64,000 nt of DNA from a bacterium (GTDB lineage Bacteria; Bacteroidota; Bacteroidia; Flavobacteriales; Schleiferiaceae), in assembly GCA_016125155.1 (NCBI GenBank), contig WGMI01000010.1, positions 16,428 to 80,427 on the forward strand, given 5' to 3'. Shown here one piece after another: positions 24,364-30,693 of the stretch. Position 1 is the stretch's first letter. Every line of letters begins with the position of its first letter. Under the pieces are notes generated by a model. It was not told where the DNA came from, did no database searches, and saw nothing but the letters and a program-made list of their open reading frames with translations. Made by a program: the position numbers and the translations under genes.

Positions 24364-26819
24364 CCTTGGAGGTACACCCTTTTAATCCGGGACGACAACC
24401 CCGTGAGCACTTCGTACGGGATGGTGTCCAAACTCCGCGCCCATTCGGCGACATCGAGGTGTTCTCCGAATATTTCGACGGGATCTCCTTCGGCACAGTC
24501 GATGCCGGTTACGTCGACCATGCACAAATCCATACAGACCTTTCCTATCACCGGGGCGAATTTCCCACGGATCCACACCCGGCCTTTTCCGTTCGAAAAA
24601 CGGCGATCGAATCCGTCGGCATAGCCTATGGCAATGGTGGCGGAGCGCAGGTCTCGCTCGGCCACATAGCTGTAGTTGTAGCCGACGCTCTCGCCTTTGC
24701 GCACAAATTTGATTTGGCTGATGTGGGTTTTTAGTCCCAATGCCCGATGGGACGAACCCGGTCCCATACCATAGAGACCCAGCCCGATGCGCACCATTTC
24801 GAAAGCGTATTCGGGATAGTGTTCGATTCCCGCCGTATTGAGCGCGTGTCGATCAAACCGCTGCCCTGTTGATTGAGCCAAACGGGTGCACATCTGCTCG
24901 AATCGCTTGATTTGAATCAGGGTGCGCTTGCGCTCGTCCATGTCTTCGGTGGCGGCCAAATGCGTAAAGACGCTTGCGATCCGCAACCGATGTTGGTCGC
25001 CGAGTTCTTCGCACAGGGCTTCGACGTCTTGCTCGGCAAAACCCAGGCGGTGCATTCCCGTATCCATCTTGAGGTGAATGGGATAAGCTTCCGATCGGCC
25101 ATCGCTGCGCAGCAAAGCCTTGACAAACAGCCCCAGCATCCGGAACGAATAGATCTCAGGCTCTAAGCGGTGTTCGATAAGCCGGTCGAGGGCTTCTTCT
25201 TCTGGATTCATCACCATGATGGGCAGACCTATGCCCGCTTCGCGCAATTCGATGCCCTCGTCGGTATAGGCCACAGCCAGATAGTCCACCTTCTGGAATT
25301 GGAGCATTGAAGCGACTTCCACCCCACCCACGCCGTAGGCGAAGGCCTTGACCACCGCCATGATCTTGACCGAGCGGTCGAGCTTGCTCCGCACTGCATT
25401 CAGATTCGCGGCCATGGCGTCCAGATCGATCTGGAGCTCGGTTTGATGCCGCTTGACAACCCATTGTTCGGCCAGTTTTTCAAATCCAAAGCTGCGGGCG
25501 CCCTTGAGTAGGACCAAGTGCCCTGCGGGCGGCAATTGGGGCTCGGCGCGCCCCAAACTCCGCGCATCGGGATAAAAAGACCCCTGTGGCAAATAGCCTT
25601 CGCCCGAACTGCTCCAAACAGGACCCACCCCGATAACCCGCTCCAACCCGTGGGGTCGGACGAGTTTTTCGACCGCTTTAAGCCATTGGGCGGGCTCCAT
25701 TCCGGTCTGCTCGAGGTCGGACAAAATCAGCATGGCCGGGCGCTTTTTCCGCTGGGCCGACACAAAATCGAGGGCGATGCGGAGCGATTCGAGGTCGGAG
25801 TTGTAGCTGTCGTTGATGAGCAGGCTGCCCCGCCGACCGGGTTCGAGCGAGAGCCGCATCACCACGGGTTCGAGCAATTCGAGCCTGCGTTTGATACACG
25901 CTCGATCTACTCCGAGTACAGCCATCAATGCGATGAGATGCCGTGCGTTTTCGAGCGAAGCAGCGTCGATAAAGGGCAGTTGCACCCTAAAGGCCGGACC
26001 ATATCCGTGCACTTTGAACGAGACCCGGGCATGCTTGTGTTCCAGACCGTCGAACCATATCCGGGCTTTTTCTCGGGCCGACCAACCCCATAAGTCGAGG
26101 TGCTCCTTCTTCTTGAGCCGCTTTTCGACCCCGGGTTGATCCGCGCAGTACACCATTGTTTGGGCGTGGTCGAACAGCGACAACTTTTCCCCGAGCTTGT
26201 GGTCCATGCTCCGAAAATGCTCCTGATGGGCGCTGCCCAGGTTGGTGAACAGACCGATGTCCGGGCGCACCATGACCTGCTGGCGCTGCATTTCTCCGGG
26301 CTGAGAAATCCCCACTTCGATCAGTGCGAGTTCGTGTTGGGGTTCAAGATTCCACAGCGACAGGGGTACGCCGATCTGGGAGTTGTAGCTCTTCGGACTG
26401 CGCACCGTATCAAAATCGGGCTGGAGCAATTGAAACGCCCACTCTTTGACAATCGTTTTTCCATTGGAACCCGCGATAGCCACCACGCGTCCCTTGAACC
26501 GATCGCGGCTCCATGCCCCCAACCGCTGCAGGGCATCGACGCTGCTTTCGACCCGGCAGAATCCGACGCCCTCGGGTAGGTGGGTCGGGCGCTTCTCTAC
26601 GACAAAAAGCCTCATACCCAGGCGTATGAGTTCCTGAATATGGTCGTGACCGTTGTGTACGGCACCGGTAAGCGCAAAAAAAACCGCATCGGTTTCGCCC
26701 CGATAGCTGCGGCTGTCGGTGATCAGGGTGCGCACCGGGGCGGGGCCTGGAAGGCCGTAAAGAGTGCCCTGAACAACGCTACACAGGGTGGGGAAGTCGA
26801 GCTTGGCGTGGGCCGTCAT
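24360..26819 (-). CDS. Bifunctional UDP-MurNAc-tripeptide:D-Ala-D-Ala ligase / alanine racemase (MurF-Alr fusion)
   Basis: This 819-residue fusion supplies and uses D-alanine for peptidoglycan. Residues ~1-450 are MurF, with the ATP loop AIAGSNGKT (~115) and the ligand segment FTNLGSAHQEHF. Residues ~455-819 are alanine racemase, with the PLP-lysine site AVVKAFAYG (canonical AVVKANAYG), MDTGMHRLGF and the second catalytic-base region ESVGYNYSY. The fusion is known and widespread in Bacteroidota. ATG 26819 overlaps the thymidine kinase stop as ATGA; the longer frame upstream mirrors that gene. Its stop overlaps the flippase GTG. D-Ala-D-Ala itself must come from Ddl elsewhere. Confidence 0.95.
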   Translation of the reverse strand: MTAHAKLDFPTLCSVVQGTLYGLPGPAPVRTLITDSRSYRGETDAVFFALTGAVHNGHDHIQELIRLGMRLFVVEKRPTHLPEGVGFCRVESSVDALQRLGAWSRDRFKGRVVAIAGSNGKTIVKEWAFQLLQPDFDTVRSPKSYNSQIGVPLSLWNLEPQHELALIEVGISQPGEMQRQQVMVRPDIGLFTNLGSAHQEHFRSMDHKLGEKLSLFDHAQTMVYCADQPGVEKRLKKKEHLDLWGWSAREKARIWFDGLEHKHARVSFKVHGYGPAFRVQLPFIDAASLENARHLIALMAVLGVDRACIKRRLELLEPVVMRLSLEPGRRGSLLINDSYNSDLESLRIALDFVSAQRKKRPAMLILSDLEQTGMEPAQWLKAVEKLVRPHGLERVIGVGPVWSSSGEGYLPQGSFYPDARSLGRAEPQLPPAGHLVLLKGARSFGFEKLAEQWVVKRHQTELQIDLDAMAANLNAVRSKLDRSVKIMAVVKAFAYGVGGVEVASMLQFQKVDYLAVAYTDEGIELREAGIGLPIMVMNPEEEALDRLIEHRLEPEIYSFRMLGLFVKALLRSDGRSEAYPIHLKMDTGMHRLGFAEQDVEALCEELGDQHRLRIASVFTHLAATEDMDERKRTLIQIKRFEQMCTRLAQSTGQRFDRHALNTAGIEHYPEYAFEMVRIGLGLYGMGPGSSHRALGLKTHISQIKFVRKGESVGYNYSYVAERDLRSATIAIGYADGFDRRFSNGKGRVWIRGKFAPVIGKVCMDLCMVDVTGIDCAEGDPVEIFGEHLDVAEWARSLDTIPYEVLTGLSSRIKRVYLQG

Positions 26820-27397
26820 GTCCGGCGCCGAATTTGGGCAAACACCGCGCGAGAAACGGGCTCGTAGGCATCGCTGTGTCCGAGTTGAATCAACTGTCCT
26901 TCGGGGTCTTTGCGCAGCGAATAGTGCGCCAGCCCACCGGTTCGCACGCAAATGGCGTGCACCTTGGTCACAAATTCGGCCGTGGCCATCAAATTCGGCA
27001 TGGGGCCAAAAGGCCGTCCCAGGTGGTCGAGATCCAGACCCGCAACCACCACCCTTTGGCCCCGGTCGGCCAACGCATTGGCGACTTCAACAAGCTCTGG
27101 TCCGAAGAACTGGGCCTCGTCAATGCCCACCACTTTGTAGGAGGCGGCCTGCTCGAGCAACTCCTCGGCGCGCTCCACGGCTATTGAAGGCAGCGAACGG
27201 GCGTCGTGGGAGACCACCTCTTCGGGGTGGTAGCGCACGTCGATACCAGGTTTGAATATGCCAACGGCCTGCCCGGCAATCAGCGCCCGGCGCAATCGGC
27301 GAATGAGTTCCTCGGTTTTACCCGAAAACATCGGGCCACTGATGACTTCAATCCAGCCGGCATCGGGCATTGTGGCAGCGCCTTGTTCCAAAAACAT
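26816..27397 (-). CDS. tdk: Thymidine kinase (type II)
   Basis: This 193-residue cytosolic enzyme phosphorylates thymidine for the dTTP salvage pathway. It has the P-loop GPMFSGKTEEL, the Walker B region VVGIDEAQFF and the lasso loop containing AICVRTGGLAHYSLR. The zinc ligands usual in this family are mostly missing: only one cysteine remains in CVRT, and the later C-x-x-C/H position reads YEPVSRAVF. The start MFLEQGAATMPDAGWIEV at ATG 27397 matches the usual Bacteroidota N-terminus. A TAGTTTTG element lies 34 bases upstream. Its stop overlaps murF-alr as ATGA, so it heads a six-gene chain that runs into surface-glycan genes. Confidence 0.93.
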   Translation of the reverse strand: MFLEQGAATMPDAGWIEVISGPMFSGKTEELIRRLRRALIAGQAVGIFKPGIDVRYHPEEVVSHDARSLPSIAVERAEELLEQAASYKVVGIDEAQFFGPELVEVANALADRGQRVVVAGLDLDHLGRPFGPMPNLMATAEFVTKVHAICVRTGGLAHYSLRKDPEGQLIQLGHSDAYEPVSRAVFAQIRRRT

Positions 27398-27430
27398 CGA
27401 AGAATCATGGGGCAAATGGTGCCCAATGCT

Positions 27431-27438
27431 CAAAACTA
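27431..27438 (-). promoter_or_regulatory. -7 promoter element for the tdk-murF/alr-glycan chain
   Basis: Minus-strand TAGTTTTG matches TAnnTTTG exactly, 34 bases before the tdk ATG. No convincing -33 box is at the normal spacing. It lies in the 79-base gap shared with the divergent gene at 27477. Confidence 0.45.
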
Positions 27439-27476
27439 ACGAATTTCGGGGCGGTTCTCTTTCAATCACACACGGC

Positions 27477-28193
27477 ATGCCCACTGACCCCACTTCCCAC
27501 CCGATCTCCATTCAAGAGCGCCGGTTGCTCGTCGAAGCGCAATTCGATCGGTTGCGCGCTCAGTTCCGCGATCCCGGTCAGCGCTCGGCCTTGGTGAGCG
27601 GGTTGCGCGCGCTCTATGCCGAAGTCCTGTTGCTGGATTTTCTCGAACGCGAAGCCGAGGCCCGGCTGGAGATGGAACACGCGATTCGGGCCCGGATGAT
27701 GCAAGCCCTCGAATCCAGCGTTTCCGAAACAGCGGTACCCACCAGTACCCCCGAGACGGTCCCACCCTCAGCACCAGCAGCCGAAACCACTTTACGACCC
27801 GAAATTGTCGTTGTTCCCGTTCCCCAAGGCCCGCCCGTGGTCCGCAGAGAAGAACCTCAACCCGAGGCCCCTCGTCCCGAAATCGCCGCTTCCACCGCTT
27901 CAACCCATGCGAAAGAGGCGGAAAAGCCCGAGCGACCCCATCACACCCCGAGACCGCCCGCATCTTGGGAGCTGGGGCTCAACGACCGAATTGCCTTTAC
28001 GCAACAACTCTTTGGCGGCCAAGCCGAAGACTACCACCGGGCACTCTCCCAACTCGGCACCTTGGCATCTGCTGCCGAAGCCCGAAAGTTTGTCAACGAG
28101 CAATTGCGGCCCGACTACAACTGGACGAGTCTCGAAGCCCAAGAACAACTCGAACGACTGTTTGAACTGATCGAGGCCCGATTTGGTGGCTAA
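27477..28193 (+). CDS. Conserved hypothetical protein with proline-rich linker
   Basis: This 238-residue protein has three zones. Residues 1-80 are charged and helical (SIQERRLLVEAQFDRLRAQF, then LLLDFLEREAEARLEMEH). Residues ~85-160 are rich in Pro, Glu and Thr and look disordered. Residues ~165-238 form a compact end containing LNDRIAFTQQLFGG and RKFVNEQLRPDYNW. I recall a similar C-terminal block in unnamed Bacteroidota proteins, but no function is known to me. No signal peptide or membrane segment is seen, so it is probably cytoplasmic. ATG 27477 is chosen; the frame is open further upstream across the tdk start. Its stop lies two bases from the stop of the convergent lipoprotein gene. 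Confidence 0.75.
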   Translation: MPTDPTSHPISIQERRLLVEAQFDRLRAQFRDPGQRSALVSGLRALYAEVLLLDFLEREAEARLEMEHAIRARMMQALESSVSETAVPTSTPETVPPSAPAAETTLRPEIVVVPVPQGPPVVRREEPQPEAPRPEIAASTASTHAKEAEKPERPHHTPRPPASWELGLNDRIAFTQQLFGGQAEDYHRALSQLGTLASAAEARKFVNEQLRPDYNWTSLEAQEQLERLFELIEARFGG

Positions 28194-28195
28194 AC

Positions 28196-28723
28196 CTACT
28201 GCCGCTCGAGGGTAAACTCGATGTCTGAAGTCAGGGTGAGCCCAGTGCCCGGAATGCTGAAGGGGACCTCGGAAGCCCACACCTGCCGATTGGGCTCGTT
28301 GACGAGCACATCGTAAAGAATCAGCTCGCCGCTGTTGGCATCTTCCACAATGACCCGTTTTTCGTCTCCGGTTACGGTCCAGGTACCCGAGCGCGCAATA
28401 TTGATTGGAACGCCGCCCACCAAAGGCGGAGGAAGGGTAACGCTGAAAATCAAGGTGTAGTCGACTTCGTTTGGATTTTGGGTTACCGTAAAATCTCCGC
28501 TGACGTTGTCGGCATTCCCGCTCAAAGGAATGGTCGTACCCGGAACCGCAGGATTCGGGATTTCCGTGTCGTAAAAGAGCTCGGTCATAGTCCACTCTCC
28601 GACCAATCGCTCCTCGAGCGTTTGGGGAGGCGTATTGTTGTTGTCCGAGTCTTCCTTGCATCCGGTCAATCCGCCAATCACCGCCGTGATCGAGAGCAGT
28701 GCCGAGAGAAATGGTGTTTTCAT
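28196..28723 (-). CDS. Lipoprotein, hypothetical (lipocalin-like candidate)
   Basis: This 175-residue protein has a signal peptide and the lipobox LTGC (Cys ~21), followed by an acidic linker (KEDSDNNNTPP). The rest reads as short beta strands: RLVGEWTMTELFY, DYTLIFSVTLPPP, RSGTWTVTGDEKRVIVEDA and LTLTSDIEFTLERQ. A W-T-x-T opening and a GTWTVTGD strand resemble the lipocalin-like small lipoproteins common in Bacteroidota, but I cannot assign a family. It should be anchored in the outer membrane or on the surface. It follows trkA by 20 bases on the same strand, and its stop is two bases from that of the convergent gene. The function is unknown. Confidence 0.8.
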   Translation of the reverse strand: MKTPFLSALLSITAVIGGLTGCKEDSDNNNTPPQTLEERLVGEWTMTELFYDTEIPNPAVPGTTIPLSGNADNVSGDFTVTQNPNEVDYTLIFSVTLPPPLVGGVPINIARSGTWTVTGDEKRVIVEDANSGELILYDVLVNEPNRQVWASEVPFSIPGTGLTLTSDIEFTLERQ

Positions 28724-28743
28724 AGAGTCGAAATTACTGAGAA

Positions 28744-29412
28744 TCAACGGTTGATTTCAATAAACCGATCGATGTATTTCCGCTTTCCAAAAATCACAAT
28801 CAAATCGTCCGCCACCAGTTGGGTATGGGCGTCGGGAATGCCTTGTATGTGGTAGCCCTCTTCCGACTTGCGCAGGAGGGTGATGAGGTTGAGCTGGTAT
28901 TTCTCCCGGAGTCCAATGTCGCCGAGGGTGCGGCCGAGCACGGCCTTGGGCGCCTTGATTTCGATGATCTCGAAGTCGTCCGGTAGCGTCATGCACATCA
29001 AAATACCCGGATTGGTCAACTGCTCAGCCACGTTGTTGGCCACCTCTTCTTCGGGCTGAAGAATCTCGTTGATCCCCATCTTCTCGAGGATGCAGCGCTG
29101 GGTTGAGCCCTGTGCCCGGGCGATGATCCGCTTGACCCCGAGCTCTTGTAAAATAAACGTGGTGAGCAACATGGCCTGAAAATTGGCACCGATGCACACC
29201 ACCACCGCATCCATATCAGTGATGTTCTGAGCATCAAGGGCCCTTTTATCGGTCGAGTCGAGTGTCACGGCATAGGCCACGTCGTCCTTGATGGCCTCAA
29301 TCTTTTCCTCGTCGTTGTCGATGGCCAAGACCTCAGAGCCTTTTTCGGTCAACCGGCGGGCAATGGCCCCACCGAATTGCCCCATTCCGATAACCGCCAG
29401 TTTTTGTGCCAT
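28744..29412 (-). CDS. TrkA-family potassium channel regulatory subunit (KtrA-like)
   Basis: This 222-residue cytoplasmic protein has an N-terminal RCK Rossmann domain (LAVIGMGQFGGAIARRL, with acidic IDNDEEK closing the NAD pocket) and a C-terminal TrkA_C domain (KAVLGRTLGDIGLREKYQ to ADDLIVIFG). A single RCK_N-RCK_C unit of this length is the KtrA type, which gates a KtrB/TrkH potassium channel in response to nucleotides. No channel gene is nearby. It starts three bases after the trans-sulfuration gene and is followed by a lipoprotein, which suggests one transcript without an obvious functional link. Confidence 0.9.
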   Translation of the reverse strand: MAQKLAVIGMGQFGGAIARRLTEKGSEVLAIDNDEEKIEAIKDDVAYAVTLDSTDKRALDAQNITDMDAVVVCIGANFQAMLLTTFILQELGVKRIIARAQGSTQRCILEKMGINEILQPEEEVANNVAEQLTNPGILMCMTLPDDFEIIEIKAPKAVLGRTLGDIGLREKYQLNLITLLRKSEEGYHIQGIPDAHTQLVADDLIVIFGKRKYIDRFIEINR

Positions 29413-29415
29413 GGA

Positions 29416-30600
29416 TTAGAGCTTATCGAGCGCTTGTTGCAAATCGGCCAACAGATCTTCCGGGTCTTCAATCCCGACGCTGAGCCTGATCAGCGAGTCT
29501 TCCAGACCGCTCTTGAGGCGTTCTTCTCTTGGAATGGAAGCGTGGGTCATGCTGGCCGGATGACCACAGAGCGATTCTACGCCCCCCAGCGATTCGGCCA
29601 GGGTAAAGACCTGCAGAGTAGAAACCAGATGGAAGGCCTTTTCTAAAGCGTCGTCCTTGAGCGTAAACGACAACATCCCCCCAAAATTGCGCATTTGGCG
29701 CGAAGCGACTTCGTGACCGGGGTGGTCGGGAAATCCGGGCCAGTGCACCTTTTTCACCTTGGGATGCGATTTGAGAAACGCTGCCACCACCCGGCCATTG
29801 GTGCCGTGGCGCTCCATGCGGAGGTGAAGGGTTTTGATGCCCCTGAGTACCAAAAAACAGTCGAGGGGCCCGGGCACGGCTCCAGAGGCATTCTGAACAA
29901 ACCGGAGACGCTCTGCCAAATGTTCGCTTTTCGCCACCAAGGCCCCCAAGACCACATCGCTGTGTCCGCCGAGATATTTGGTCGCACTGTGCATCACCAA
30001 ATCGGCTCCAAGCGCCAAAGGCTGCTGTACATAGGGACTGGCAAAGGTGTTGTCGACCACGAGCATGGCTCCGCTCCGCTTTTTGATTTCGGCCAAGGCG
30101 GCGATGTCGGCAATGTGCAACATCGGATTGGTGGGCGTTTCGCACCATATGAGCCGGGTGCGCTCGTTTACGGCCCGTTCTACCTGGAGGGGCTGGCTCA
30201 TATCGACAAAGCGAAACACCAGACCGAAGTGCTGAAAAATTTTGGTAAACAAACGATAGGTCCCTCCGTAGAGGTCGTTGCTCGCCACCACTTCGTCCCC
30301 GGGCAAGAGCAATTTGAGCACGGCATCGATGGCCGCCATTCCGCTGGCAAAAGCAAGCCCTTCAACGCCTCCCTCCAACGAAGCCAGGCTGTTCTGAAGC
30401 GCCGTCCGGGTCGGGTTGTGGGTTCGGCTGTATTCGTACCCCAGGTGTTGGCCAGGAGCCGATTGAGCATAGGTACTGGTGAGGTAGACCGGAGGCATTA
30501 CAGCGCCGGTGGAGGGATCGTGCTGTTGCCCTCCGTGTATGGCCCGGGTGCCGAAGCCTTGTTGTGCCCCGTGGTCGGGGGCCTTGTCGTCCTGATTCAT
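29416..30600 (-). CDS. Trans-sulfuration PLP enzyme (cystathionine gamma-synthase/lyase family)
   Basis: This 394-residue enzyme has the Cys/Met-metabolism family pattern. GYEYSRTHNPTRTALQ and FASGMAAIDAVLKLL bind PLP phosphate, WCETPTNPMLHIAD holds the cofactor aspartate region, and the lysine sits in MHSATKYLGGHSD. The end LAESLGGVESLCGHPASMTH is conserved and binds the substrate carboxylate. It may form cystathionine from an activated homoserine or cleave cystathionine; the sequence alone does not separate synthase from lyase. ATG 30600 is chosen over a TTG 48 bases upstream, which lies beyond the promoter element at 30624. Confidence 0.9.
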   Translation of the reverse strand: MNQDDKAPDHGAQQGFGTRAIHGGQQHDPSTGAVMPPVYLTSTYAQSAPGQHLGYEYSRTHNPTRTALQNSLASLEGGVEGLAFASGMAAIDAVLKLLLPGDEVVASNDLYGGTYRLFTKIFQHFGLVFRFVDMSQPLQVERAVNERTRLIWCETPTNPMLHIADIAALAEIKKRSGAMLVVDNTFASPYVQQPLALGADLVMHSATKYLGGHSDVVLGALVAKSEHLAERLRFVQNASGAVPGPLDCFLVLRGIKTLHLRMERHGTNGRVVAAFLKSHPKVKKVHWPGFPDHPGHEVASRQMRNFGGMLSFTLKDDALEKAFHLVSTLQVFTLAESLGGVESLCGHPASMTHASIPREERLKSGLEDSLIRLSVGIEDPEDLLADLQQALDKL

Positions 30601-30623
30601 GGGGGACGTAAAATAATGGGATG

Positions 30624-30631
30624 CAAAAGTA
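30624..30631 (-). promoter_or_regulatory. -7 promoter element for the trans-sulfuration operon
   Basis: Minus-strand TACTTTTG matches TAnnTTTG, 23 bases before the ATG at 30600. It faces away from the valS element 38 bases further along, so the 93-base gap holds two divergent promoters. Confidence 0.5.
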
Positions 30632-30668
30632 GTGCGCTCCCTTTCCACTGCCCTCCCCCGCTAGTGAG

Positions 30669-30676
30669 TAGTTTTG
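30669..30676 (+). promoter_or_regulatory. -7 promoter element for valS
   Basis: TAGTTTTG is an exact -7 match 17 bases before the valS ATG, implying a leader of roughly ten bases. No TTTG is at the standard distance; TTTC lies four bases too far. Confidence 0.5.
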
Positions 30677-30693
30677 CGGCTCGATTCCCCACT

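Noticed and set aside
29695..30693. Upstream extension of valS by 333 codons
   Set aside because: The extension is antisense to the trans-sulfuration gene and lies before the valS promoter element; ValRS normally starts at the ATG at 30694.
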